Assembly: GCF_000518245.1 (NCBI RefSeq)
Contig: NZ_KI912402.1
Coordinates: 302,544-366,543, forward strand
Reading direction: 5' to 3'
Length of the DNA stretch: 64,000 bases
Origin: Brachyspira alvinipulli ATCC 51933
Lineage (GTDB): Bacteria; Spirochaetota; Brachyspiria; Brachyspirales; Brachyspiraceae
The notes under the pieces were generated by a model that was not told where the DNA came from, did no database searches, and worked only from the letters and a program-made list of their open reading frames with translations. Positions 26,337 through 36,278 of the stretch are shown piece by piece (the first letter of the stretch is position 1; every line of letters begins with the position of its first letter). A program made the translations under genes and the position numbers.

Positions 26337-27028
26337 TGTTGAATATAAAAGATTTATCGGTATTTTATGATAGTAATGAGGTATTATCTAATATCAATTT
26401 CTCTTTGAATAAAGGAGATTATCTTTCTATAATAGGTGAGAATGGTTCTGGTAAAACTACATTAATAAAAACTATACTTGGACTAATAAAACCTAAAAAA
26501 GGAAACATAGTTTTTAACAGTGTAAGGAAAAATGAAATAGGGTATTTACCTCAGCAAGGAATAGTACAAAAATCTTTTCCGGCAAGCGTATTTGAAGTGG
26601 TTATATCAGGAAGATTAAATAAGAAAAAGTTTCTGCCTTTTTATACTTCAAAAGATAAAAAAATAACTTTAGATAATTTAAAAAAACTTAATATAGAGAA
26701 TTTAAAAAATAAATCATATAAAGATTTATCAGAAGGACAGCAGCAGAGGGTAGCATTGGCTAGGGCATTATGTTCTACAAAAGAGTTATTAATACTTGAT
26801 GAGCCTTCCACAGGATTAGATCCTATAGCTACAGTTGATCTTTATAATTTGATAAAAAAACTTAATAGTGAAGTTACTATTATTATGGTTTCGCATGATA
26901 TAGCAAGTGCAATAAAATACTCTAATAAAATACTTCATTTGAATAAAGATATGCTTTTTTTTGGAAGCACAGAGGATTATATAAAAACGGATATATACCA
27001 AAGAATATCAGGGGAGGATATGAAATGA
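26336..27028 (+). CDS. znuC: zinc ABC transporter ATP-binding protein
   Basis: 230 residues from the ATG at 26336, which overlaps the znuA stop; AAAGGG lies 9 bp upstream. Walker A GENGSGKTT, Q-loop GYLPQQG, signature LSEGQQQRVALARAL, Walker B LLILDEPSTGLD, H-loop MVSHDIASA. It drives import through ZnuB and overlaps it by 4 bp (ATGA). Confidence 0.95.
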   Translation: MLNIKDLSVFYDSNEVLSNINFSLNKGDYLSIIGENGSGKTTLIKTILGLIKPKKGNIVFNSVRKNEIGYLPQQGIVQKSFPASVFEVVISGRLNKKKFLPFYTSKDKKITLDNLKKLNIENLKNKSYKDLSEGQQQRVALARALCSTKELLILDEPSTGLDPIATVDLYNLIKKLNSEVTIIMVSHDIASAIKYSNKILHLNKDMLFFGSTEDYIKTDIYQRISGEDMK

Positions 27029-27852
27029 TTGCTTTGCTTCAGGAACTTTTTTCATATACCTTCATTGTAAGGGCTGTTATAGTTGGTATATTGGTTTCAT
27101 TATGTGCTGCTCTTTTAGGCGTTAACTTAGTTTTAAAAAGATATTCTATGATAGGTATTGGACTTTCAAATGTAGGATTCGGAGCATTATCTCTTTCTAT
27201 GATGTTTGGTTTTTCTACTTTGAAGCTTTCTATACCTATAGTTGCTATTGCTTCAATACTTCTTTTGAGATTAAGTGAAAATAGCAAAATAAAAGGAGAT
27301 GCAGCTATTGCTTTGATATCAAGTGTATCTTTAGCTGTAGGTATTATTGCCATTACTGTAAAAACAGGAATAAATACGGATGTATGTAATTATATGTTTG
27401 GAAGTATACTTGCTATGAGTAAAAGTGAAGTTTACATAAGTATAATTGTTAGTGTTATAGTTATAGTACTTTATGTATTATTTTATAATAAAATATTTTT
27501 AGTGACTTTTGATGAAAATTTTGCCCGTGCTGTAGGTATTAATGCTGAGCTTTATAATATGCTTATATCTATACTTACATCTTTGATAATAGTATTGGGT
27601 ATGAGAATGATGGGGGCTATGCTTATATCAAGTTTGATAATATTTCCGGCATTAACTTCTATGAGAGTATTTAATACTTTTAAGAGTGTGGTAATTTCAT
27701 CGGCTGTATTATCAGTATTTTGCTTTTTTATAGGTATAGTTGCATCATTTCAATTGGAATATCCTACAGGAGCATGTATTGTTATGGTTAATTTGGCTAT
27801 GCTTTTAATATTTTCTGTTATAGGAAAATTTGTAAAATTAGGAGCAAAATAA
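27025..27852 (+). CDS. znuB: zinc ABC transporter permease
   Basis: 275 residues with about eight membrane helices of the ABC-3 family. YSMIGIGLSNVGFGALSLS and the cytoplasmic coupling segment around FDENFARAVGI are recognisable. GAGGAT precedes the ATG, which overlaps the znuC stop. It forms the inner-membrane channel for zinc. Confidence 0.93.
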   Translation: MIALLQELFSYTFIVRAVIVGILVSLCAALLGVNLVLKRYSMIGIGLSNVGFGALSLSMMFGFSTLKLSIPIVAIASILLLRLSENSKIKGDAAIALISSVSLAVGIIAITVKTGINTDVCNYMFGSILAMSKSEVYISIIVSVIVIVLYVLFYNKIFLVTFDENFARAVGINAELYNMLISILTSLIIVLGMRMMGAMLISSLIIFPALTSMRVFNTFKSVVISSAVLSVFCFFIGIVASFQLEYPTGACIVMVNLAMLLIFSVIGKFVKLGAK

Positions 27853-27869
27853 AAAGGAGAAATATGGAT

Positions 27870-28427
27870 ATGAAAAAAATATTATTTTTATTTATTATAT
27901 TGCTGTCATTTTCTTCTTGTTCAAAAAAAGAATATAATGACGGATGGTTTGATATAGAAAAAAATTATGTTGATATACCGAAGAAAAAATATGATTATGG
28001 AAATCCTAGAGATAAGTCTTCAAATGATGCTAATAATGCTGCAAGTTCTTCATCATCTATTGATATGAATAATGTTATAGAAATAAAAGAAAGAATGTTT
28101 ATAAATCAATGCAATGATGTTTATTTGAATCCGGATGATTACAGAGGGAAAATAATAAAACTTCAAGGTATATATGATGGATTTACAGATGAAGAAACTG
28201 GAGAGAAACTTAATTTTGTATTCAGATATGGACCAGGATGCTGCGGATATGATGGCGTTGCAGGTTTTGAGTTTAATTATAACGGTGAAATACCTAATCC
28301 CCAGGATTGGATTGAAGTCGTTGGTGTTGTGGAGATATTAGATATAGACAATTATGAAACCGTTAGACTTAATGCTATAAGTTTGAATGTACTCGATAAA
28401 AGAGGAAAAGAATTTGTAGCTAATTAA
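27870..28427 (+). CDS. lipoprotein with YcgQ/TIGR03943-like CCxxD domain, zinc-locus associated
   Basis: The ATG at 27870 is preferred over that at 27864, because AGGAG lies 10 bp rather than 4 bp upstream and the lipoprotein signal MKKILFLFIILLSFSSC begins there. The C-terminal 110 residues contain VFRYGPGCCGYDGVAGFEF, then DWIEVVGVVEI. The rF...CC..D layout followed by a W-x-x-V-x-G strand matches the soluble part of YcgQ-type proteins (COG3689), known near metal permeases and in Zur regulons. The paired Cys may bind a metal. It lies 17 bp after znuB, so probably the last gene of the zinc operon. Confidence 0.65.
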   Translation: MKKILFLFIILLSFSSCSKKEYNDGWFDIEKNYVDIPKKKYDYGNPRDKSSNDANNAASSSSSIDMNNVIEIKERMFINQCNDVYLNPDDYRGKIIKLQGIYDGFTDEETGEKLNFVFRYGPGCCGYDGVAGFEFNYNGEIPNPQDWIEVVGVVEILDIDNYETVRLNAISLNVLDKRGKEFVAN

Positions 28428-28470
28428 TTTAGATAATTTTCGTATATTTATATTTTATAAACCATGTTGA

Positions 28471-28512
28471 GGGCAAAGTAATAATATCACTTATTATTTT
28501 GCCCGCTTTTAT
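28471..28512 (+). terminator. intrinsic terminator of the zinc operon
   Basis: GGGCAAAGTAATAA pairs with TTATTATTTTGCCC (one A/T shift) around ATCAC, followed by GCTTTTATATTTT. Confidence 0.75.
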
Positions 28513-28519
28513 ATTTTAT

Positions 28520-29545
28520 TTATTTCCAAAAAGCCCCAACTCTTTTTCTAACATTTTCTTTCAAATCATAATAATAAAGAGCTATATCATAAGCATGATA
28601 AACGCCTTTTTCAAATACACTTTTTTCTCCTAAGTAAAAATCATCAGGATTTATGGTGCTGCATTTTATAACGCCTCTTGCTTTATCAACTTTTGCATCT
28701 GCTATTTTTGTTGGTTTTCCATAATTTGATGCAATATTAGCTCCTATGCTTTGTTCTTTTGTTGCTATAGTTTCATCTAATGTCCAAGTTATAGGATTAA
28801 TTGAAATAGAGCCTTCAAGAACGGTAGGGTTATATCCGTTAAAATCTGGGCTTTCAGTGTTGTATGAAATTATTACTCCAGTGTCATATTCGCTGTTTGC
28901 AAATCTTAAATGAGGATTTTCATCTAACTCTTTTTGAGTAACAGAATATCCAAGCACATAAGCTGCAACCATTCTATTTTTTAAATTTTCATTTGTCTTG
29001 AAATAATCCTTTAATATTTCTTTTATCATTATAGCACCTTGAGAATGTCCTACTAATATGAAAGGTCTGATATTATTATAATTTTTTATATAATAATCAA
29101 ATGCAGCAATAGCATCTTCTTTTGGTTCTGCGAAAAAGTATTTATCTTGTTCTTCTCTGCTTATATTATTTTTTTTATCTACTAAATATAAAGCATCAGC
29201 TTGTCTGTAGAATGGGGCGTATACACTTGCTGTTTCATCAAATATTCCTATATGCTGCATCATCATATTTGTAGCTCCGCTTCTCATTGGGGCATAATCT
29301 ATAGGACATATTATACTTTCATTTGTATTTTCTCTTTCCCAAGTTGTAGGGTATAAATAAAATACATCTACTTCTCTGTCATTTGGATTTTCTGGTATGG
29401 ACATCCAATTATTTTTATCTGAATAGTCTGTTTTGGTTTCTATTGTTTTTATTATCCCTATTGTTTCTGAGGATTTATTATTACAGCTTAATATAGTAAT
29501 AATAATTAATGATACGGTGATGAATATTTTAATTTTATTAATCAT
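28520..29545 (-). CDS. DUF3089 alpha/beta-hydrolase lipoprotein (lipase/esterase-like)
   Basis: 341 residues with lipoprotein signal IKIFITVSLIIITILSC. DUF3089 marks: VDVFYLYPTTWERE near the N-terminus, YAPFYRQADALY, then the nucleophile elbow PFILVGHSQGAIMIKE with Ser in GHSQG, and a C-terminal VYHAYDIALYYYDLKENV with the likely catalytic His. The fold is that of esterases acting on lipids or polyesters; no substrate can be named. Anchored on the outside of a membrane by its lipid. GGATG precedes the ATG. It is convergent with the zinc operon. Confidence 0.8.
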   Translation of the reverse strand: MINKIKIFITVSLIIITILSCNNKSSETIGIIKTIETKTDYSDKNNWMSIPENPNDREVDVFYLYPTTWERENTNESIICPIDYAPMRSGATNMMMQHIGIFDETASVYAPFYRQADALYLVDKKNNISREEQDKYFFAEPKEDAIAAFDYYIKNYNNIRPFILVGHSQGAIMIKEILKDYFKTNENLKNRMVAAYVLGYSVTQKELDENPHLRFANSEYDTGVIISYNTESPDFNGYNPTVLEGSISINPITWTLDETIATKEQSIGANIASNYGKPTKIADAKVDKARGVIKCSTINPDDFYLGEKSVFEKGVYHAYDIALYYYDLKENVRKRVGAFWK

Positions 29546-30026
29546 AATTTACATCCTTTATTAAAATGTTTTATAATTATAAATTTAAAAACATTAAAAT
29601 CAATTAAAAAATATTAAATAGCTATTTTATTTATTTGAAAATTATAATTAAATCTGTTATAAATTAAGAAATAAGGAGGTGTATATACTGAAATGATCTC
29701 ATTTTGCCACCTTCTGCACATTATATAAATATTATCAACTTGTTTGTCGCACAAAAAAGTTTTTATTCTTCGGATATGTTTCATGAAAAACGTAAGTACT
29801 AGAACTTTATATTTTGGGAATATGTATTAAATATAAGATAATAATTGTATTTTGTCTACAAATGCAGTTCTTTTGCTTCTTTTATACAAATAAAAGAAGT
29901 GTGGTCTGGCACAACTGTTTTTTCTGAATAATTTTTTTATTAAAAATATTTTATTTAATGAAAATTGATTAAAAAATAGTTTTATTATATATTTTTGTAT
30001 TATTCAAACGATATAAGGATGATATT
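29546..30026. other. gene-free region before the DUF4132 operon
   Basis: 481 bp without a plausible ORF. It holds an orphan perfect ribosome site (AAGGAGGTG near 29672) whose GGAGGTG can pair with GCCACCTT about 25 bp later, and a perfect 10 bp hairpin CTTCTTTTAT / ATAAAAGAAG near 29876-29900. It is less AT-rich than the typical spacers here, suggesting a gene remnant or an RNA. TAAGGATG before 30027 is the ribosome site of the next gene. Confidence 0.4.
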
Positions 30027-33000
30027 ATGGGTAACATAGAAAGTCATATAAAAAAAGTTACAAATAATAAAGATATTTCAGATGATATTAGACATACTAT
30101 CGAAGATTATGTGTATTTAAAAACTGATGAAGTACCTGAAAGAGTTCATTCTATAATGAATAGAAATGATTTTGATGCCTTTATTAATGATTTAAGTAAA
30201 TGCCGACAAGATGAGAGAGAATCATATAAAAGACTGCTTATTCTTTATATACATAATAATTATGAATATAGAGAAAATAATACTTATAATATTATAAGAT
30301 TTTATTATTTAGATGAGTCTGTAAAAAATGCATTTCTTTATTATATTTTTGAAAACAAAGAAAATATTATAGGTATTCATTTTTTTATAGAGTTTTTAAA
30401 ATGTTATAATTTAATTTTCAAAGATCTAGTAAAAATAGATAACAAAATAAAGAATTCTTTCAATAGATTTATAGAAGAAATAAAAAATAAAACTGATGAT
30501 GAAATAATTAATGAATATAAAGATTATCAAATATACTGCCCATTATATATTTTATCGCAATTAATAATACATACCAAAGATAAAAACTTGGCTAATAAAT
30601 TATTATCTCTTATTTCAAAAATAGAAAACAAAGAAAATATAATAATTAGAAATATTTTATGTTCTTTGTTTTTAATAATTGATGTATCAGATGAAATAAA
30701 AAATAAATTTGTAGAAATTTTATTAAATAATAAAGGTTCGTCAGCTTTATTTATGAAGGATATTAATGTTTTTTATAAAAGCGAATATTTTATAAGATAT
30801 ATAATAGATGTTAATTATACTTCATCTGATAATAAATATAATAATGTAACTTTAACATATCCTTTTATCAATGAACTTCCTCAAATCTTACAAAAAATAT
30901 TTTATTTATTTAAATCTAATTCTCAAAGTATAAAATTGGAATTAATAGAATCATTATACAATGAAGATAAGGATAATTTCTATAATATGTATAAATTATA
31001 TCAGGAATCTGTTTTGCTTGATTATAATAATTCTAATCCTCAATTAAAATATAATAACATGCATTTTGTAGATAATTGTATTGATATTTATTTGCTTATG
31101 TCTGCATTTTTATTTAATAAAAAAGAAAATGAAATTATAGATCATAATATAGTTGATAGGGCAGTAGATTTTCTATTTAATTTTTTAGATCCTCTTCCTG
31201 AATGTTATGATGATTATAATGATTATAAATATTTGATACATAATATATTTGAATATCATACATATATGCTTGCATTATTGTATGATTATAATGATAAGGC
31301 TAAAAACTTTATAAACTCTACTTTATATTCTTATATTACAATAAATAGTTTTATTCTGGCTAGAAATTATTTATATGATGAAACAGTTTTTAATATTGTA
31401 AAAGAAATATTTAGTTTAAATGATAAAGTTAATATAATAAATATTTATTTAACTTACTATATTTATACAAGTGCCATATATTCGGCAGATGGCAAGAAAA
31501 AAACATTTTTGAATATATATAATATTACAGAAATAGGCAATGATTATTTAGAAGATATTTATAAGTTTATAGATGATGATAAGTTTATAAAAAATATTTC
31601 TAAAGATATTAATTTTACCATACATTTTTTGAATACTCTATATAACAAAGAAAGTAAAATAGAAAATTATAAATTAGTATTAAAACTTCTTGAAACATCA
31701 AAATCAAAAGAGATAAAAAAGACATGCATTAAAATATTAGAAAAATCAGAAAGTAAAGTAAAAGATGATGTACTTCAAAAACTTGATAAAGCTAAAGGAG
31801 AATTTGAAACTTCATTAAAAAGCATAATAAGAATTTGGGATATGAGCAGATTTAATGAAAGTTTTGAGTTTAAAAATATAGAAGAAATAAACTCTCATGT
31901 AGATAAATATTATAATGAAGGATATGAAGAAAAAATAAATAAATATAATTTTATAGAAAAAGAAATATCAAATGTATTATTTAAAGATAAAAAAACATTA
32001 GTGCCGTTAAAAGTAATGAAGTATATTTTTACTGAATATATAGCATTAAAAGAAATAAACAAATTAATAGATATAGAAAAAATCATTAATCATTTTTATA
32101 TGGAATCTTTCAGAAATGCTTTATCAAATATTTATAATGAATTTATTAATTTGAAATATCCTATAGAATTAAAAAACATATATATTCTTTACTGTTTATA
32201 TATGGATAATGAAACAGTATTAAAATTAAAAAATGAAGTAGATTATTTAACTAATAATGCCAGAGGAGCATTAGCAGCACATATAGTACAATGTATGGCA
32301 TTGAATGGTAATAAATTAATTCTTGTTATGCTTGATTCTATTTCTTTAAAGTATAAAAATAATCAAGTAAAAAATGCTGCTAAAACTGCATTAGAAAATG
32401 TTTCTTCTATACTTGGAATCAGCAGAGATGAACTTATTGATAAAATAATACCTAATTTTGATTTTGACAGTAAAGGACAAAAGACTTTATCTTATGGAGG
32501 AGAGGCTCAAAGAACTTTTACTATAAGCATAAATAATGATTTTAGTTTATCTATTAAAGACAATCAAAATGATAAAATAATAAAATCTCTTCCTGCTCCA
32601 AATACTAAAGATGATAAAGATACTGCCTCAAAAGCAAAAAAAGAATTAACAGAATTAAAAAAATCTATAAAAAATACTCTAGAAAATCAAATTATAAGAT
32701 TAAAAAAAGTTCTGCTTAATGGAAGAAAATGGAGCTATAAAGGATTTAAAGAAGTATTTGTGGATAATCCTTTGATGAATATATTCGCTCAAAAACTTAT
32801 ATGGGGCATTTATGATGATAATAATAAATTAATAGAGTCATTCAGATACACAGAAGACGGTTCTTTTAATACGGTATATGATGAAGAATATATATTTAAA
32901 GATGAATTACAAAATAAAAAAAATATAACATTAATTCACCCTATAGAACTTGATAATGAAATTTTATTGAAATGGAAAAATCAATTAGCAGATTATGATA

Positions 33001-33395
33001 TTGCACAGCCTATAGAACAGCTTAATATGATTTATGAACTTCCGGAAGAAAAAGATATAAATAAAAATCTTGAAATAGTATATCATGATAAAAAAGTTAA
33101 TCCTTATGCATTAATGAAATTTGCAGCTTCTCTTGATATGAAAAGAGGCGAAATATTAGATGCAGGAACTTTTTTTGAATATAATTTAAAAGATGAAATA
33201 GCAAAAATAATGTTTGTTATTCATTTTAATTATTTGATGGTTGGTTATGTACAGGAAGAAGATGTTGACATTGAAAGAGCAGTATTTTATAAATTAGATG
33301 AAGATAATAATTTTGATTTTAATTGTCCAAGCAATCCTTTGGAATTGAATAAAAGATTTGTATCTTCTATATGCGGTTTAGTAAAAGAGTTATAA
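30027..33395 (+). CDS. DUF4132-domain giant protein 1 (1122 aa)
   Basis: The C-terminal third is DUF4132: SYGGEAQRTFTISINND, then the long helix region, RLKKVLLNGRKWSYKGFKEVF and NPLMNIFAQKLIWGIYDDN. The end region with LIHPIELDNEILLKWKNQ and the QPIEQLN block follows. The N-terminal 750 residues are helical repeats with no named motif. E. coli relatives (MolR/YehI type) carry a WGR domain in addition; it is missing here. The gene heads an operon with a TPR protein (22 bp gap) and a HEAT-like protein (4 bp overlap). A paralogue lies at 51747. No signal peptide, so cytoplasmic. Function unknown. Confidence 0.8.
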   Translation: MGNIESHIKKVTNNKDISDDIRHTIEDYVYLKTDEVPERVHSIMNRNDFDAFINDLSKCRQDERESYKRLLILYIHNNYEYRENNTYNIIRFYYLDESVKNAFLYYIFENKENIIGIHFFIEFLKCYNLIFKDLVKIDNKIKNSFNRFIEEIKNKTDDEIINEYKDYQIYCPLYILSQLIIHTKDKNLANKLLSLISKIENKENIIIRNILCSLFLIIDVSDEIKNKFVEILLNNKGSSALFMKDINVFYKSEYFIRYIIDVNYTSSDNKYNNVTLTYPFINELPQILQKIFYLFKSNSQSIKLELIESLYNEDKDNFYNMYKLYQESVLLDYNNSNPQLKYNNMHFVDNCIDIYLLMSAFLFNKKENEIIDHNIVDRAVDFLFNFLDPLPECYDDYNDYKYLIHNIFEYHTYMLALLYDYNDKAKNFINSTLYSYITINSFILARNYLYDETVFNIVKEIFSLNDKVNIINIYLTYYIYTSAIYSADGKKKTFLNIYNITEIGNDYLEDIYKFIDDDKFIKNISKDINFTIHFLNTLYNKESKIENYKLVLKLLETSKSKEIKKTCIKILEKSESKVKDDVLQKLDKAKGEFETSLKSIIRIWDMSRFNESFEFKNIEEINSHVDKYYNEGYEEKINKYNFIEKEISNVLFKDKKTLVPLKVMKYIFTEYIALKEINKLIDIEKIINHFYMESFRNALSNIYNEFINLKYPIELKNIYILYCLYMDNETVLKLKNEVDYLTNNARGALAAHIVQCMALNGNKLILVMLDSISLKYKNNQVKNAAKTALENVSSILGISRDELIDKIIPNFDFDSKGQKTLSYGGEAQRTFTISINNDFSLSIKDNQNDKIIKSLPAPNTKDDKDTASKAKKELTELKKSIKNTLENQIIRLKKVLLNGRKWSYKGFKEVFVDNPLMNIFAQKLIWGIYDDNNKLIESFRYTEDGSFNTVYDEEYIFKDELQNKKNITLIHPIELDNEILLKWKNQLADYDIAQPIEQLNMIYELPEEKDINKNLEIVYHDKKVNPYALMKFAASLDMKRGEILDAGTFFEYNLKDEIAKIMFVIHFNYLMVGYVQEEDVDIERAVFYKLDEDNNFDFNCPSNPLELNKRFVSSICGLVKEL

Positions 33396-33417
33396 TAATT
33401 TTTTAAAGGATTAAAGT

Positions 33418-34464
33418 ATGATTGATGATTTTTACAAATTAGCAGATGAAGCATTCGATGCAGGAAATTATGAAAAGGCAATAGAATATTATGATAAACT
33501 AATATTTTATAATGGAGATAATGCAGAACTTTATAATTGCAGAGGACTTGCAAAAAACAATTTAGGTAAATATAAAGAGGCGTTAAAAGATTTTAATACT
33601 GCTTTAAAATTGGATAATAATAATGCAGATATATATTATAATAAGGGTTTGGCTGAATATGAGATGGGTGATTATGAGAAAGCCATTAAAGATTACACTA
33701 AAAGTATAAAACTTGATAATACCATTGGCGATGTTTATAATAATAGAGGTTTATGTTATGGAGCATTAGGAGAATTTGAAAAGGCTATTGAAGATTTTAC
33801 TTGTGCTATAAAATTAAATAAAAATGATGCAGAGCTTTATTATAATAGAGGACTTTCAAAATCTAATTTAGAAGATTATGAAAATGCATTAATGGATTTT
33901 GATAAAGCTATTGAAATAAATCCTAAATACAGCAATGCTTATAATAGCAGAGGAAATGCAAAAAATGAACTAAATTATAATGAAGAAGATATTATAGCGG
34001 ATTATGATAAAGCTATAGAAATTGATAATAATATAGATGCTTATTATAATAAGGCATTATATTATAATACTAATGAAAATTATGAGAAGGCTTTAAATCT
34101 TTATAATAAAGTATTAGAGATAGATGAGTATTATATAGAGGCTTATGGAAATAGGGCTATTGTTTTATATAACTTAAATAAAAACGAGGAAGCTATTAAA
34201 GATTGCGATAAAGCTATTGAGTTAGATAGTGAGTATTGGCTTTTATATTTTAATAGGGCAGAGATTAAACTTGAAGTTGCTCAAAAAAATATTGATGATT
34301 TTAAAAAGTTAAATGATGAAGCATTTGAAGATATAAATAAATCTTATGAGTTAGCTTTAGAAGATGAAGATAATTTAGATGAATTTAAAGATTATGTATT
34401 AGAATTAGCGAATAAAAATTTTGAAGCAGCAATTAAATTTTGTAATGAGCATAAATTATTATGA
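33418..34464 (+). CDS. TPR-repeat protein (348 aa)
   Basis: About eight tetratricopeptide repeats from residue 3 to 290, with the W/G/Y/A/F/A/P pattern clear in YKEALKDFNTALKLDNNNAD and YEKAIKDYTKSIKLDN. A shorter acidic helical tail follows. No signal peptide or membrane segment: a cytoplasmic adaptor. AAAGGA precedes the ATG. Positioned between the DUF4132 and HEAT-like genes; the stop overlaps the next start (ATGA), indicating translational coupling. Confidence 0.9.
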   Translation: MIDDFYKLADEAFDAGNYEKAIEYYDKLIFYNGDNAELYNCRGLAKNNLGKYKEALKDFNTALKLDNNNADIYYNKGLAEYEMGDYEKAIKDYTKSIKLDNTIGDVYNNRGLCYGALGEFEKAIEDFTCAIKLNKNDAELYYNRGLSKSNLEDYENALMDFDKAIEINPKYSNAYNSRGNAKNELNYNEEDIIADYDKAIEIDNNIDAYYNKALYYNTNENYEKALNLYNKVLEIDEYYIEAYGNRAIVLYNLNKNEEAIKDCDKAIELDSEYWLLYFNRAEIKLEVAQKNIDDFKKLNDEAFEDINKSYELALEDEDNLDEFKDYVLELANKNFEAAIKFCNEHKLL

Positions 34465-36275
34465 ATATAGAATCGCTTCCAAAATGGGATAATTATTATA
34501 TAGAAACTGATAAAGAATTTCAATCAGATGAAACAGAGCGTCCTCCATTAACAGGAAAAAATAGATATGTTCCTAATGGGCTTTATGATGAGAAATGGGG
34601 AGATGTTTATGATGCTTATGGCAAAGCAGATTTAACTCCTTATTATATAGAAGCTTTAACTAGCGATGATGATAATGATGTTAATTTCGGAGTGTATGGA
34701 CTCTACTCGGCAACCACTCATCAAGGAAGTGTTTATAAATCTTCAAAAATGGCTGTTCCTTATTTGGCAGATTTACTTAAGTTCAATAATAATGCTTCAG
34801 AATTGGCATGTACATTTCTAGCAAGAATAGCATTGGGAGAAAAGCATTTTATTAATACGCCATTCTTTTATAAAACTAAATATTATGGCACTGTTAAAAA
34901 ATATAAAAATGAAATACTTGATTATTATAATAAAAGCAATTCACTTGAAGCTATGAGATTATTATGTTTTATTCCAAACTCTTTAAATGAAATATTAAAT
35001 TTCTCTTATAATGAATGCTTAAAATTAGAAAATGGAAATAAAAATAATGCTTATATTCGTCAGGCCTCCACTTTATTAGTACAAGGTTTTACAGCTGCAC
35101 AGCATAATTATAAAATTTCTAATAAAGACTATTATAAAGAATATCCAAATATTATTAATAACATAACAAAATTAAAAGTTAATAAGCATATTGAAGAAGT
35201 TTATAATATTATGAACAGCAGCGAATCACTTTTGGTAAGAGGCTCTGCAGTAATTTGTTTAGCTTATACAGGTATTTTTAATAAAGATATTTCAGATTTA
35301 CTTTTATATATAGCTGAAAATAATTGTACAGGTGTTGATTGGGTATGGAATGATAATTTTTCTAATATGGCAAAATATACTTGGGCTTATTCAGCTGATA
35401 TTGAAACATTATTAAATACTGATGGCATTAAAACAAAAAGCGATGTATTTATTGCAGGTGTCACTAATAATGAAAAAAGTTATGATGATATATTGATAGA
35501 AGCAGTTACAAGAGTTTTTCCATATAAAAAGAAAAAAGAAGAATTAATAAATCCAGAGTTGAATGACATACAAAAAAGAGTATTAAGAAAACTAATTAAT
35601 AATGCTCCTAATTTGATTGGAAGTTATGAACTAGAAGCTATTAATATGCCTTTAAATATTGAATCTGCCAAAAGGCTTATAGATGATGATTATATAAAAA
35701 ATAAGATTCTATGCAAGATAATTGATTCAAAACCTTTATGGTATATTATAGAAGAATCATTGATTAAAAAAGATGAAGAAACTATTACAGATATAATTAT
35801 TAATAATAATATGGATGCAATGAAATTATTATTTGAAATATATGCTCCTATAAAAAATATTATTAATAGGGAAGTAATAATAAATACTTTGAATATATAC
35901 AGTAGTTTAGATGATAAAAAGATATTAAATGAAAATAATAGTATTCTTTTATCTTCGATAGCGAATTGCCTAACTAAAAGTATAGAAAACTATAAAGATG
36001 AAATATTTAATTATTTAGATGAAACATTAATAAAAGTAAATGATTTCAAAGATGATTATGATTATAAAGAAAAATTAGTTGGAGAATATGTAGGAGTATT
36101 TTTATTAACATTAGGACGTTCAAAATTATTAGATAAAAAATATTATAAATTGGTTCGTCCTTATCATAAATATATTCAATATTCAGTTTTTCCAAGTAAA
36201 TTATTTTTTGAGCTTTTAAGTTATACATCTTTAGAACATCAGGAAATTATAAAAAATAGATTTGGTATTAAGTAG
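34461..36275 (+). CDS. HEAT-like helical-repeat protein (604 aa)
   Basis: The start overlaps the TPR gene stop by 4 bp. Early segments NFGVYGLYSATTHQGSVYK and KMAVPYLADLLKFNNNASEL resemble HEAT-repeat proteins found near WGR/DUF4132 genes. The rest is alpha-helical without catalytic motifs (SESLLVRGSAVICLAYTGIF is another HEAT-like unit). Likely a scaffold working with the other two operon products. I recognise no named family with certainty. Confidence 0.7.
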   Translation: MNIESLPKWDNYYIETDKEFQSDETERPPLTGKNRYVPNGLYDEKWGDVYDAYGKADLTPYYIEALTSDDDNDVNFGVYGLYSATTHQGSVYKSSKMAVPYLADLLKFNNNASELACTFLARIALGEKHFINTPFFYKTKYYGTVKKYKNEILDYYNKSNSLEAMRLLCFIPNSLNEILNFSYNECLKLENGNKNNAYIRQASTLLVQGFTAAQHNYKISNKDYYKEYPNIINNITKLKVNKHIEEVYNIMNSSESLLVRGSAVICLAYTGIFNKDISDLLLYIAENNCTGVDWVWNDNFSNMAKYTWAYSADIETLLNTDGIKTKSDVFIAGVTNNEKSYDDILIEAVTRVFPYKKKKEELINPELNDIQKRVLRKLINNAPNLIGSYELEAINMPLNIESAKRLIDDDYIKNKILCKIIDSKPLWYIIEESLIKKDEETITDIIINNNMDAMKLLFEIYAPIKNIINREVIINTLNIYSSLDDKKILNENNSILLSSIANCLTKSIENYKDEIFNYLDETLIKVNDFKDDYDYKEKLVGEYVGVFLLTLGRSKLLDKKYYKLVRPYHKYIQYSVFPSKLFFELLSYTSLEHQEIIKNRFGIK

Positions 36276-36278
36276 ATA

